A stretch of DNA of 64,000 nucleotides from Pseudarthrobacter phenanthrenivorans (lineage in GTDB: Bacteria; Actinomycetota; Actinomycetes; Actinomycetales; Micrococcaceae). Below are positions 34,000 through 43,179 of this stretch, piece by piece. How positions within the stretch are numbered: the first letter of the stretch is position 1; each line of letters opens with the position of its first letter. Both the position numbers and the translations under genes were made by a program. The DNA is taken from positions 124,001-188,000 of the forward strand of contig NZ_JWTB01000019.1 in NCBI RefSeq assembly GCF_000813845.1. The letters are read 5' to 3'. The notes beneath the pieces were generated by a model. The model had not been told where the DNA came from. It did no database searches and was given only the letters and a program-made list of their open reading frames with translations.

Positions 34000-35257
34000 C
34001 AGCCCGCCGTCGCCGCCCGTGCCACCACAGCAGCAGACCCACGACGGCGGCGGACAGCATGCCCAGGCCGCCGGTGGCCACCAGGCCGGCCCGGACGCCG
34101 AACTGCTCGGTCAGCCACCCCGCCAGGAGGCCCCCGCAGGCATGCCCGCCCAACAGGAGCGGCAGGTACAGGGCCATGACCCGGCCGCGGATGGCGGGAC
34201 CGGCTTCAAGCTGGACGGCCGTGGCGGCTGAGGTCAGGAACAACAGCGTCATCACGCCCACCACCAGCAGCATGGCCACAAACAGTGCCAGGGTGGGCAT
34301 CAGCGCGGCCACCAGCTGGGACAACCCGAACAGGCCCGCCGCGGCCACGATGCCCTTCCGGCCCATGGTGCCCAGCCGGGCCGCCAGGAGCGCACCGGCC
34401 AGGGCACCCAGGGCGCTGACCGTGTTGAACAGGCCAAACCCTTCCACCCCGTTGTGCCACACGCGCTCGGCAAAGGCGGCAAGGACCACCGGCCCGTTCA
34501 TCCCGAAGGCACCCAGGAGGCCTGCGAGCAGGATCAGGAGGAGCAGCCGCGGCCGTTCGCGGACATACCGGAAGCCGGCAAGGACCTGGCCCCTGCCCCT
34601 TTCGGCCGGTGCGCCGGGGTGAAGTTCGTGCAGCCTGATGCCCGCGATCAGGCCGAGCACGCCCATCCCGATCAGGGCGTTCACCGCGAACGCGGCGGCC
34701 GGTCCTGCCTGGGCTATCACCACGCCGCCCAGGGCAGGGCCGGCCATGGCCCCCAGTTGGGACAGGGCGTTATTGAGTCCGATCGCCGGGCGCAGGGCGG
34801 CGTCGCCCACCACTTCATTGACGAAGACCTGGCGTGTGGGCTGGTCCACTGCGGCGGTGACGCCCAGCGCGATGCAGCCGGCGTAAACCACCCAGACGGT
34901 CAGCGAGCCGCTTGCCGCCCAGGCCGCAAGCCCCAGGCCGAGCAGCACAATGATGGACTGGCAGACCATCATGATCCGGCGCTTGGGGAAAATGTCCACT
35001 ACGAGCCCGGCAAGTGGCCCCACCACCAGCATGGGCAGGAACTGCAGCGCGACGGCGGCACCCACCGCCGCGGGACTGCCGGTCAGCTGCAGTACCAGCC
35101 AGTCCTGCGCCAGCCGCTGCATCCAGACGCCAAGGCTGCCGGCCAGCTGCATGGCCAGGAAGAGGCGGTAGTTGTGTTGTTTGAGGGGGTGGTACCAGCG
35201 GGGCCGGGCGGTGCGGGGACTGGCGGCGGGTTCGGAACGGGTTCGTCGGGAAGGCAC
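33986..35257 (-). CDS. MFS transporter
   Basis: About 423 residues, 12 predicted helices, major facilitator superfamily of the DHA3/Bcr-like, drug-efflux-like group (VWMQRLAQDWLVLQLTGSPAAVG; loop PKRRIMMV). GTG at 35257 is chosen, two bases after the TAG of the preceding gene; the longer frame to 35452 overlaps that gene and is not membrane-like. Being downstream of an ABC sugar operon it might export or import a sugar, but sequence type suggests an exporter. Substrate unknown. Confidence 0.85.
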   Translation of the reverse strand: MPSRRTRSEPAASPRTARPRWYHPLKQHNYRLFLAMQLAGSLGVWMQRLAQDWLVLQLTGSPAAVGAAVALQFLPMLVVGPLAGLVVDIFPKRRIMMVCQSIIVLLGLGLAAWAASGSLTVWVVYAGCIALGVTAAVDQPTRQVFVNEVVGDAALRPAIGLNNALSQLGAMAGPALGGVVIAQAGPAAAFAVNALIGMGVLGLIAGIRLHELHPGAPAERGRGQVLAGFRYVRERPRLLLLILLAGLLGAFGMNGPVVLAAFAERVWHNGVEGFGLFNTVSALGALAGALLAARLGTMGRKGIVAAAGLFGLSQLVAALMPTLALFVAMLLVVGVMTLLFLTSAATAVQLEAGPAIRGRVMALYLPLLLGGHACGGLLAGWLTEQFGVRAGLVATGGLGMLSAAVVGLLLWWHGRRRRAATPG

Positions 35258-35259
35258 AG

Positions 35260-35892
35260 CTACCGGAGGGTGCGGCGGGAACGGAGTTTGACCGCGGCCG
35301 CGGCGAGGATCAGGGTGCCGGGGACCACGACGAAGAGTGCGGCGAGCATCCAGACGAACACCACGACACAGAACAGGGCGGCGGCCAGCAGCAGTGACCC
35401 GGTCCAGTCGCGCAGGGAGACGTCCTTGCCTGTCTGGAGGGCCTGGTGCCACGTGTCCTTGCCGGTGGACTGGCTGGTCTGGCTGTCGGACCAGGCGGAC
35501 GCGGTGCGCAGGAGCAGGATGGCTGCCCCGGCGGCGAGGACCAGGGTGGCGGGCAGGACGATCTCACGGCCGGGGAGCTGCCCCACCCAGGCGAGCAGGA
35601 GGTTAAGAAGAATCACGACGGCGGCTGCCGCCGTCGTGATGCCCAGTTTCCAGCTGCCGGGCAGGGCGGCCTTGAACAGGCCCCAGAGGCCGCGGATCGA
35701 ATCGTCCCTGCCGTTAAGGTGCCGGTCAAGGTGTGCGGTGCCGGCGGCGTAGGCGGCCGGGATGGTGACCAGCGGGATGGACAGCACCAGCACCAGCACG
35801 CCGGCCAGGAGGGTTTCGGAAAACAGGGCGAACCGGTTCACCGGGATGGGCTCGCGCCCGGGGGCGGGTGTGGTGCTGTCCATGGTGCTCAT
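35260..35892 (-). CDS. YesL-like polytopic membrane protein
   Basis: 210 residues with about four or five helices (SETLLAGVLVLVLSIPLVTI; KLGITTAAAAVVILLNLLLAWV; REIVLPATLVLAAGAAILLL; SLLLAAALFCVVVFVWMLAALF). The early PAAYAAGTAHLDRHLNGRDD resembles the loop after the first helix in DUF624/YesL proteins, so it is probably a second YesL homologue accompanying the ABC genes upstream. 18 bases separate it from the permease gene. The assignment is moderate; a plain hypothetical membrane protein is the alternative. Confidence 0.75.
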   Translation of the reverse strand: MSTMDSTTPAPGREPIPVNRFALFSETLLAGVLVLVLSIPLVTIPAAYAAGTAHLDRHLNGRDDSIRGLWGLFKAALPGSWKLGITTAAAAVVILLNLLLAWVGQLPGREIVLPATLVLAAGAAILLLRTASAWSDSQTSQSTGKDTWHQALQTGKDVSLRDWTGSLLLAAALFCVVVFVWMLAALFVVVPGTLILAAAAVKLRSRRTLR

Positions 35893-35910
35893 ATTCTGTC
35901 CTGTTGTCCG

Positions 35911-36825
35911 TCAGCCTTTGAGGCCCTGGGTGGAGACGCCTTCGACGATGTAGCGCTGGAAGATCAGGAAGAAGACCAGCACGGGGAGCAGCGCCAGGAC
36001 GGACATGGCGATCATGGCGCCGTAATCCGAGGACTGGGTCTGGTCCACGAAGAGCCGCAGGGCCAGCGGCAGAGGGTATTTCTCCGGGGTGTTCAGGTAC
36101 AGCAGCGGGCCCAGAAAGTCGTTCCAGCTCCAAATGAAGGAGAAAATCGAGGTGGAAATCAGGGCCGGCTTCATCAGCGGGAGCATGATGGAGCCGAAGA
36201 TCCGGGCGTGCCCGGCACCGTCGATGCGTGCTGCCTCGTCCAGTTCTGCCGGCAGGCCGCGCATGAACTGGACCATGAGGAAGACGAAGAACGCGTCCCC
36301 AGCCAGGAACTTGCCGATCAGCAGCGGGACGTAGGTGTCCACCAGGCCCAGCTGCTGGAAGATGATGTACTGCGGGATGATCACCACGTGGAACGGCAGC
36401 AGCAGGGTGGCGATCATCATGCCGAAGAACAGGCTGCGGCCGGGGAAGTTGATCCGGGCGAACGCGTACGCGGACACTGACGCGGAGAGGATGGTGCCGA
36501 TGACGGCGCCGAGGGCCAGGATCAGGGAGTTGGTGAAGAACTGCAGGGTGGATACCCCGCCGATCCCGTCCATCGCGGTGACGAAGTTGTCGAAGCTGAA
36601 GTTGTTGGACCACAGGGACGTGTTCTGTCCGCCGATTTCGGAGTTCGGCTTGAACGACGAGGCAATCATCCACAGCCCGGGGTAGAGCACGATCGCGGTG
36701 AGGATGAGGGCCACAGCGTGGAAGATGGCGCTCTTGGCGCGTTTGGCGCCGATCGACTCGGACTTCGGGTTGTAGGCCGGGGCCGTGTCCGGGGTGGACT
36801 GGGTGGGGGTTGCCATGGTTGTCAT
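35911..36825 (-). CDS. CUT1 sugar ABC transporter permease (MalG type)
   Basis: 304 residues. Six helices, EAA loop ELDEAARIDGAGHARIFGSI and C-terminal RYIVEGVSTQGLKG. Start overlaps the stop of the MalF-type gene by four bases. An internal ATG at codon 4 is an equally good start. It belongs to the binding protein at 37826-39115. Confidence 0.93.
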   Translation of the reverse strand: MTTMATPTQSTPDTAPAYNPKSESIGAKRAKSAIFHAVALILTAIVLYPGLWMIASSFKPNSEIGGQNTSLWSNNFSFDNFVTAMDGIGGVSTLQFFTNSLILALGAVIGTILSASVSAYAFARINFPGRSLFFGMMIATLLLPFHVVIIPQYIIFQQLGLVDTYVPLLIGKFLAGDAFFVFLMVQFMRGLPAELDEAARIDGAGHARIFGSIMLPLMKPALISTSIFSFIWSWNDFLGPLLYLNTPEKYPLPLALRLFVDQTQSSDYGAMIAMSVLALLPVLVFFLIFQRYIVEGVSTQGLKG

Positions 36826-37775
36826 CGTGAATCACCGCTGTAGTGGACCCAGGACTTGGACGTGCGGAAGAAGATCAGCGTGATGATGCCGACCACGATC
36901 ACCAGCAGCCAGGCCATCGCCGAGGCGTAGCCCATCCGGAAATCGCTGAAGCCGCGCAGGTACAGGTACAGGGTGTAGAAGAGGGTGGATCCGGCGGGGC
37001 CGCCTTCACCGTTGGAGATGATGTAGGCCGACGCGAAGATCTGGAACGCGTGGATGGTCTCCATCAGCAGGTTGAAGAAGATCACCGGGGAGAGCATGGG
37101 CCAGGTGATGTTGAAGAACTTGCGCACCGGGCCGGCACCATCCATGGACGCCGCCTCGTAGAGCTCGCCCGGGATCTGCTTGAGGCCGGCCAGGAAGATC
37201 ACCATCGGGGCGCCGAACTGCCACACCGTGAGCAGGATGAACATCGGCATGGTCATGGCCGGGTTGCCCACCCAGCCGCCAAGGTTGATCCCGAAGAAGG
37301 ACAGGCCCTGGTCCACCGGGCCGGAATCGCCGAACATCGCCTTCCAGACAATGGCGATGGAAACGGACGCGCCGATCAGGGACGGGGCGTAGAAAGCGGA
37401 CCGATAAAAGCCCTGGCCGCGGCGCTTGCTGTTCAGCAGCATCGCCACGGCCAGGGCCGCCGCGAGCTTCAGCGGGGTACCGAAGACGACGTAGCCCACT
37501 GTCACGCCCACGGACTGCAGGAAGCGCTCGTCCTGGAACAGTGTGGCGTAGTTGTCGAAGCCGATCCACTTGGGCGGCTCGAACAGGTTGTAGTTGGTGA
37601 AGGACAGGTACAGCGAGGAAATCATCGGCCCCACGGTGAGGGCGATGAACCCCAGCAGCCAGGGCAGCAGGAAGGTATAGCCGGCACGGGCATCCGCTCC
37701 CCGCTGCCGCGGCTTGCGCGGCAGCGGGGCGGCGGGCGACGCCGAACGCCTGCTCAGGGTTGGGCTTTGAGTCAC
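36822..37775 (-). CDS. CUT1 sugar ABC transporter permease (MalF type)
   Basis: 317 residues, GTG start. Basic N-terminus, then YTFLLPWLLGFIALTVGPMI, a LYLSFTNYNLFEPPKWIG loop and the EAA loop ELYEAASMDGAGPVRKFFNI. Middle gene of a three-gene transporter operon; 50 bases follow the binding-protein stop. Confidence 0.93.
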   Translation of the reverse strand: MTQSPTLSRRSASPAAPLPRKPRQRGADARAGYTFLLPWLLGFIALTVGPMISSLYLSFTNYNLFEPPKWIGFDNYATLFQDERFLQSVGVTVGYVVFGTPLKLAAALAVAMLLNSKRRGQGFYRSAFYAPSLIGASVSIAIVWKAMFGDSGPVDQGLSFFGINLGGWVGNPAMTMPMFILLTVWQFGAPMVIFLAGLKQIPGELYEAASMDGAGPVRKFFNITWPMLSPVIFFNLLMETIHAFQIFASAYIISNGEGGPAGSTLFYTLYLYLRGFSDFRMGYASAMAWLLVIVVGIITLIFFRTSKSWVHYSGDSR

Positions 37776-37825
37776 GAGTTCATTCCGTCAGTAGTGGAAC
37801 CTGGATGGGAGGCCATGGTGCCGGG

Positions 37826-39115
37826 TCAGGCGTTCTGCTTGATGAGGTCTTCGGCTTCCTTGAACCAGGCGTCCGCGGCACCGTCGATGGTGAGCTTGCC
37901 GTAGTTCAGGTCCGAGGCAATGCGCTTGAAAGAGGCTTCAAGGGTGCCGAAGCCAACGATGGGCGGCTCGGGCGCGTCCTTGAGGTACTTTTCGATGGAC
38001 TTCTCGTAATCGACCACCAGCTTGTCGGTGCCTTCGAAGGTGGTACCGTCGCGCTGGGTCTTGGAGGCGGGAACACCGCGGGAGGTCTTGAAGATCTGGC
38101 CCACCTCGGGATCGTTGACCATGAAGTCGATGAAGCGGGCGGCGGCATCCTTGAACTTGGTCTTGGCGCTGGCCACCATCAGCATGGACGGTTTGAGGAA
38201 CAGGCCCAGGTTGTCCTGGTCGTCGGACGGAACCGGGACCAGCTTGAGTTCCTTGGCGCCGCTGTCGGCCAGGTAGCCGGCCATGAAGTTGTCCCAGGTG
38301 ACTTCGGTGGCCGTGACGTTGGAGCCGAACGGGGACTTGGGCTGAAGCTGGGTCACGCGGTCCTCGGGAACGATGCCGCCCGTGCCGCGCAGTCCCGCAG
38401 TGAGGTTCCACCACTTCTTCAGGTCGTCCTTGCTGAAGCCCAGCTTGCCCTCGGACGTAAAGGCCTGGATCTTGTTCTGGCGCAACCAGATGTTGAACAT
38501 CCACCACACCCCGGTGTAGTCGGTGCCGCCAAACAGTGCACCGTTGCTCTTGGCGCCCACCTGGCTCAGGAAGTCGTTGAATTCCTTGTAGGTCCAGCTG
38601 CCGTCCGGCTCGGCAATGCCCAGCGAGGCCAGTTTGGCGGGGTCGTAGTAGACGGCGAAGGCGTTGGTGCTGGTGGGGATGCCGTAGGTCTTGCCCTTGA
38701 TCTGCCCGGAGGGCAGCAGGGACTTTTCGAAGGCGGAGGTATCGATCTTGACCGTGCTGAGGTCCAGGAGCTGGTTGCGCTGGCCGTAGTCACGCAGGTA
38801 GGACAGGTCCCACTGCATGACGTCCGGCAGGCCGCCGCCGGCAGCCTCGGTGGCGCGCTTTTGCCAGTAGCCGGCAAAGTCGGTGAAGTTGCCGTTGACC
38901 TTGATGTCCGGGTTCTTCGATTCGAACAGCGCGATCGCCTTCCGGGTCCGCTCTGCGCGGTCGTCGTTGCCCCACCAGGTGTAGTTGATGGTGACGGGCT
39001 TCTCGGCGGTTCCGGTCTGGCCGGAAGAGCCGGATCCGGAGCCGCATGCCGAAAGGGCGGCGGCAGATGCGGTGCCGACAGCCACGGTGGTGAGGAAATG
39101 CCTTCTGTTGATCAC
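37826..39115 (-). CDS. Sugar-binding lipoprotein of a CUT1 ABC transporter
   Basis: 429 residues, family 1 solute-binding protein. Signal MINRRHFLTTVAVGTASAAA with lipobox ALSACGSG; the RRHF pair with a following hydrophobic stretch could be a Tat-like lipoprotein signal. The YTWWGNDDRAERTRKAI start of the mature domain is shared with the two other binding proteins at 41577 and 45399. GTG start at 39115 with a strong AAGGAGG. It faces the GH42 gene, so galactosides or RG-I side-chain galactan oligomers are a reasonable substrate guess. Confidence 0.92.
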   Translation of the reverse strand: MINRRHFLTTVAVGTASAAALSACGSGSGSSGQTGTAEKPVTINYTWWGNDDRAERTRKAIALFESKNPDIKVNGNFTDFAGYWQKRATEAAGGGLPDVMQWDLSYLRDYGQRNQLLDLSTVKIDTSAFEKSLLPSGQIKGKTYGIPTSTNAFAVYYDPAKLASLGIAEPDGSWTYKEFNDFLSQVGAKSNGALFGGTDYTGVWWMFNIWLRQNKIQAFTSEGKLGFSKDDLKKWWNLTAGLRGTGGIVPEDRVTQLQPKSPFGSNVTATEVTWDNFMAGYLADSGAKELKLVPVPSDDQDNLGLFLKPSMLMVASAKTKFKDAAARFIDFMVNDPEVGQIFKTSRGVPASKTQRDGTTFEGTDKLVVDYEKSIEKYLKDAPEPPIVGFGTLEASFKRIASDLNYGKLTIDGAADAWFKEAEDLIKQNA

Positions 39116-39192
39116 GGGAGCCTCCTTGCTCGATGTGTGCTACGCCTTGTCTCGGCCTACAACGTGGGTAGTGAGCTGGCTTACACGGCTTC

Positions 39193-39239
39193 TGAAACGA
39201 TACAATAGCGGCATTCCAGAAATTGGGCAAGCGTTTTCC
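39193..39239. promoter_or_regulatory. Pair of LacI-type operators between binding protein and GH42 gene
   Basis: TGAAACGATACA (39193-39204, rhamnose class) and GCAAGCGTTTTCC (39227-39239, reverse complement GGAAAACGCTTGC, the other class) lie 22 bases apart in a 176-base divergent region. The arrangement mirrors 29386-29451. Confidence 0.5.
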
Positions 39240-39291
39240 AAAGGTCTGATATCTGTCGTGTTCCACCTCTTCCAGTAGACAAAGGAGTCCC

Positions 39292-41307
39292 ATGACATCG
39301 CAGGAAACCAGCCGCCCCGGAAGCATATGGAACAAGGCCGGGGGCATCGCGTTCGGCGGCGATTACAACCCCGAACAGTGGCCCGTCAGCGTCCGGCTTG
39401 AGGACCTGGACTTGATGCAGGAAGCCGGTGTGAACTTCCTCAGCGTCGGGATCTTTTCCTGGGCCCTGCTGGAACCGGCCGAGGGGCAGTACGACTTCGG
39501 CTGGCTGGATGAGGTCATGGACAACCTCGCGGGCATCGGCGTGAAGGTCGCCCTGGCCACCGCCACGGCCGCTCCCCCGGCCTGGCTGGTCCGCAAGCAT
39601 CCGGAAATCCTGCCGGTCACGGCTGACGGAACCGTGCTGGGGCCGGGCTCACGGCGGCACTACACACCGTCGTCGGCCGCCTACCGCCGCTATGCCACCG
39701 GAATCACCCGTGTCCTGGCCGAACGGTACAGGGCCCACCCGGCCCTTGCCCTGTGGCACGTGGACAACGAACTGGGCTGCCACGTCTCGGAGTTCTATGG
39801 GGAGGAGGACGCCGCCGCCTTCCGTGGCTGGCTGGAACGCCGCTACGGGACCATCGATGCCCTGAATGCCTCCTGGGGCACGGCATTCTGGTCCCAGAAC
39901 TATGGCTCCTTCGACGAGATCCAACCTCCCGCCGTCGCGCCGTCCACGCTCAACCCGGGCCAGCAGCTGGACTTCCAGCGGTTCAGCTCCTGGGCGCTGA
40001 TGGACTACTACCGGGAGCTGGTGGCCGTCCTGCGTGACGTGACCCCGGACGTTCCCTGCACCACCAACCTGATGGCGTCAAGTGCCACCAAGTCCATGGA
40101 CTACTTCGACTGGGCCAAGGACCTGGACGTCATCGCCAACGACCACTACCTGGTTGCGGCGGACCCCGAACGGCATGTCGAACTCGCGTTCAGCGCAGAC
40201 CTCACCCGTGGCATTGCGGGCGGCGAGCCGTGGATCCTGATGGAACATTCGACGTCGGCCGTGAACTGGCAGCCCCGCAACCAGCCCAAGATGCCCGGCG
40301 AGATGCTCAGGAATTCGCTGGCGCACGTGGCCCGCGGGGCAGACGCCGTGATGTTCTTCCAGTGGCGGCAAAGCTTCGCTGGCTCCGAGAAGTTCCACTC
40401 CGCGATGGTGCCGCACGGCGGCCGGGATACGAGGGTGTGGCGGGAGGTGGTGGAGCTGGGCGCCGCCCTGAAACGGCTGGAGCCGGTGCGCGGGTCCCGG
40501 GTCCGGTCCCGTGCTGCCATTGTCTTTGACTACGAGGCGTGGTGGGCCAGCGAGATTGATTCGAAGCCCAGCGTCGACGTGAAGTACCTGGACCTGCTGC
40601 GGGCGTTCCACCGCGCCCTGGTCCTGCGCGGGATCTCCGTGGACCTGGTCCACCCTTCAGCGTCGCTGGAGGGCTACGACCTGGTGCTGGTGTGCACGCT
40701 GTATGCGGTTTCGGATGGGGACGCCGCCAACATCGCTGCTGCCGCCGCTGCCGGTGCCACGGTGCTGGTGAGCTACTTCAGCGGGATCGTGGACATGCAG
40801 GACCATGTGCGGCTGGGGGGTTATCCCGGGGCTTTCCGTGAGCTCCTCGGGGTACGGGTGGAGGAGTTCCATCCGCTCCTTGCCGGCGGCCAGCTCAGGT
40901 TGAGCGACGGCGCGGTGTCATCGGTCTGGAGCGAGCACGTCCACCTGTCCGGGGCTGAGGCCATCCAGACCTTCACCGGGTATCCGCTGGAAGGCGTTCC
41001 GTCGCTGACCCGGCGTGCCGTGGGTTCGGGTGCCGCCTGGTACCTCGCCACCTTCCCGGACCGGGACGGGATCGAGTCGCTGCTGGACCGGCTGCTGGCG
41101 GAGTCCGGGGTATCCCCCGTTGCCGCCGCTGATCCTGGCGTGGAACGTGTGCGCAGGTTCGCTCCGGACGGGCAGAGCTTCCTGTTCGCGATTAACCACA
41201 CCCGCTCGGAGGCTGCAGTGGAAGCCTCCGGGACCGACCTGCTGACGGGTAAGGCGTTCACGGGCACGGTTCCTGCAGGCGGCGTGGCGGTGGTGGCGGA
41301 GGGTTAG
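39292..41307 (+). CDS. GH42 beta-galactosidase
   Basis: 671 residues, normal for family GH42. TIM barrel with GGDYNPEQWP at the start, acid/base Glu160 in WHVDNELG and nucleophile Glu318 in WILMEHSTSAVNWQ, then the trimerisation and beta domains. It hydrolyses terminal beta-galactose from oligosaccharides, and the Bacillus homologue YesZ acts in rhamnogalacturonan use. No signal peptide. AAAGGAG precedes the ATG. Divergent from a sugar ABC operon with shared operators. Confidence 0.95.
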   Translation: MTSQETSRPGSIWNKAGGIAFGGDYNPEQWPVSVRLEDLDLMQEAGVNFLSVGIFSWALLEPAEGQYDFGWLDEVMDNLAGIGVKVALATATAAPPAWLVRKHPEILPVTADGTVLGPGSRRHYTPSSAAYRRYATGITRVLAERYRAHPALALWHVDNELGCHVSEFYGEEDAAAFRGWLERRYGTIDALNASWGTAFWSQNYGSFDEIQPPAVAPSTLNPGQQLDFQRFSSWALMDYYRELVAVLRDVTPDVPCTTNLMASSATKSMDYFDWAKDLDVIANDHYLVAADPERHVELAFSADLTRGIAGGEPWILMEHSTSAVNWQPRNQPKMPGEMLRNSLAHVARGADAVMFFQWRQSFAGSEKFHSAMVPHGGRDTRVWREVVELGAALKRLEPVRGSRVRSRAAIVFDYEAWWASEIDSKPSVDVKYLDLLRAFHRALVLRGISVDLVHPSASLEGYDLVLVCTLYAVSDGDAANIAAAAAAGATVLVSYFSGIVDMQDHVRLGGYPGAFRELLGVRVEEFHPLLAGGQLRLSDGAVSSVWSEHVHLSGAEAIQTFTGYPLEGVPSLTRRAVGSGAAWYLATFPDRDGIESLLDRLLAESGVSPVAAADPGVERVRRFAPDGQSFLFAINHTRSEAAVEASGTDLLTGKAFTGTVPAGGVAVVAEG

Positions 41308-41349
41308 GCCCGCGTTCCGGGAAGTTCGACCACACTGACCGGCCGTCCC

Positions 41350-41418
41350 GGGGCACTTTGACCGCGTTTTCGGTGTACGTGACGACGGCGGCCGGCATGT
41401 CCGTGTCGAAGTGCCCCG
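41350..41418. repeat. Imperfect inverted repeat in the intergenic region
   Basis: CGGGGCACTTTGAC (41350-41363) and GTCGAAGTGCCCCG (41405-41418) are complementary except for one position, spaced by 41 bases. No coding is seen here; it may be a mobile or structural repeat. Confidence 0.5.
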
Positions 41419-41449
41419 TTTCGGACGGCTTGCGCCAGGGAGTTCTCCC

Positions 41450-41501
41450 GGCCTTAAACAGCCCTGCCCGGCAGGAACCGTTGGTTCCTGCCGGGCAGGG
41501 C
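41450..41501 (-). terminator. Strong terminator between GH42 and the binding-protein gene
   Basis: Perfect 19-base arms (41461-41479 and 41483-41501) with a 3-base loop; on the minus strand TGTTTAAG follows. It serves the binding-protein gene ending at 41577 and probably also blocks read-through from GH42. Confidence 0.85.
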
Positions 41502-41576
41502 TGCCACCCGCCGTCGGACGTCTGGGATGGGGAGGCATCCATCCGATCTGTCCGGAGCCGTGTTGGCGGGGTAGGA

Positions 41577-42935
41577 CTAGCTGCTGATGGCGGACTTCAT
41601 TTCGTCCGTCGCTTTCTTGCCGGCTTCCTCGGGGGAAAGCCGCTCGAACAGGACTTCCGAGGTGTAGCGTTTGATGATTTCCTGGATTGCTCCGGCGCCC
41701 TTGGGCGGCGGGGCCGGGGCCTCGCCGAGTTCATCCTTGATCTGGTCGATGAACGTGACCACCTTGACGTCGGCCGGGGTCAGTTTCGGCTGGATGGCTG
41801 CGCGGACCTCCGAGTTCGGGTAGACGCCCCGGTCGGCCAGGAGAGCCTCACCGGCTTTGACGTTGTTGGTCAGGAAGTTGATGAACTTGGCTGTCTCCTG
41901 CGGGTGCTTGGTCCGCGAGGATGCCGACCAGAACTGCGAAGCCTTGTACCAAAGCTGGGCGTCGGCCGCCGACCCGGTCTTCGTGGGGAACCGCAGGATC
42001 TTCAGGTCTCCGCCGCTGGCCTTTTCCAGCGCCGGCGCCTGGTTGGACCACCAGAACGCCATGCCGTTCTTCCCGGTCGCCAGGCCGCTTTGGTCAAGCG
42101 GCGCAGCTTCGGCTTCCACGACCTCGGACGCGGAGGGCACTGCCTTCTTCTGGCTCAGCTCCTTCAGGAACGCCCACCATTCGGCGATGTCGCCCGGCTC
42201 GAAACCGAGCTTGCCATCGGCCGTGTACAGTGACTTGCCGTTCTGCCGCAGCCACACACCCAGCGAAGCCTCGTCGGTACCGTATGCTGCTGCGCCGTAG
42301 GTCCCCTTGGGGGATTTGGCGGTGATTTCGGCGGCGATGCGGCCAAAGTCGTCCCATGTCCACTTTGAGTCGTCAGGCAGGGGAACCCCGGCGGCCTGGA
42401 AGACGGCGGGGTTGGCCAGGATCGTGGCGGCGTTGATGCCGGCGGCGATGCCCGTCAGCCCCTTTTCGCCTTTGCCGGCGTTCAGTGCAGCCTCGTCCAG
42501 CTTGGACGTGTCGATGTCGTACTTGGACAGGTCCAGGAGGGCGCCACGACTGGAGTACTCAGTGATGTACTTTTCATCCATTTGGATGATGTCGGGGGCA
42601 TCGTTGGCCGCCACCTGGGTGGCGAGCTTGTCCCAGTAGCCGCTCCAGTCCCCGAATTCCGGCTTGATATTGATCTTGGGGTTCTCTGCCTCGAACTGCT
42701 TGATGGCTTCCTGGGTCAGCTGGGCGCGTTTGTCGCCGCCCCACCAGGAGAAGCGGAGCTCCACGGTCCCGTCGGCGTTCTGCGGTGCTGATCCTCCTCC
42801 GCAGGCGCTGAGGGCCATCACGGCGGCCACTGCAGCGGCGACAACGGCGGCCTTACGGGGTCGGCGCCTGGCGCCTGATGTTGGTGCCCCTGCATGCTGC
42901 GTGGCAGCGGATGCAGGTCGGGGAAAAAGCGGCAC
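41577..42935 (-). CDS. Sugar-binding lipoprotein of a CUT1 ABC transporter
   Basis: 452 residues. Long basic N-terminus followed by KAAVVAAAVAAVMALSACGG with the lipobox Cys. The mature domain (FSWWGGDKRAQLTQEAIKQF; GYWDKLATQVAANDAPDIIQ) is clearly paralogous to the protein at 45399-46694. GTG start at 42935 with a CGGAG box. It lies downstream of a permease pair but is separated by a 244-base gap with its own operator at 43030, so it can be expressed independently. Substrate unknown, probably a pectic or uronic oligosaccharide. Confidence 0.92.
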   Translation of the reverse strand: MPLFPRPASAATQHAGAPTSGARRRPRKAAVVAAAVAAVMALSACGGGSAPQNADGTVELRFSWWGGDKRAQLTQEAIKQFEAENPKINIKPEFGDWSGYWDKLATQVAANDAPDIIQMDEKYITEYSSRGALLDLSKYDIDTSKLDEAALNAGKGEKGLTGIAAGINAATILANPAVFQAAGVPLPDDSKWTWDDFGRIAAEITAKSPKGTYGAAAYGTDEASLGVWLRQNGKSLYTADGKLGFEPGDIAEWWAFLKELSQKKAVPSASEVVEAEAAPLDQSGLATGKNGMAFWWSNQAPALEKASGGDLKILRFPTKTGSAADAQLWYKASQFWSASSRTKHPQETAKFINFLTNNVKAGEALLADRGVYPNSEVRAAIQPKLTPADVKVVTFIDQIKDELGEAPAPPPKGAGAIQEIIKRYTSEVLFERLSPEEAGKKATDEMKSAISS

Positions 42936-43029
42936 TGTCTACTCCGATCTTCGTTGATCCTGGTGCGGTGGGTTTCCGGGTTGCGGTTGGGGTGCTTCAC
43001 CGCCCCTCGAAGGGCGGCCCGGACGTTCT

Positions 43030-43041
43030 GAAAGCGCTTTC
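43030..43041 (-). promoter_or_regulatory. Perfect LacI-type palindrome upstream of the binding-protein gene
   Basis: GAAAGCGCTTTC, a perfect 12-base palindrome about 95 bases before the start at 42935, in the 244-base gap after the permease genes. Confidence 0.65.
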
Positions 43042-43179
43042 TGACTCTAGATACTACAAGTAGGAAACTTGTATTACAAGAGCTTTCTCCAACCGGCACC
43101 GCCGCTAATAATTGCGGCGGACAGCCGAACGGCCCGCCGCAGGGACGGGCCGTTCGGGGTGGGGGCTTGGGAGGCGGGT

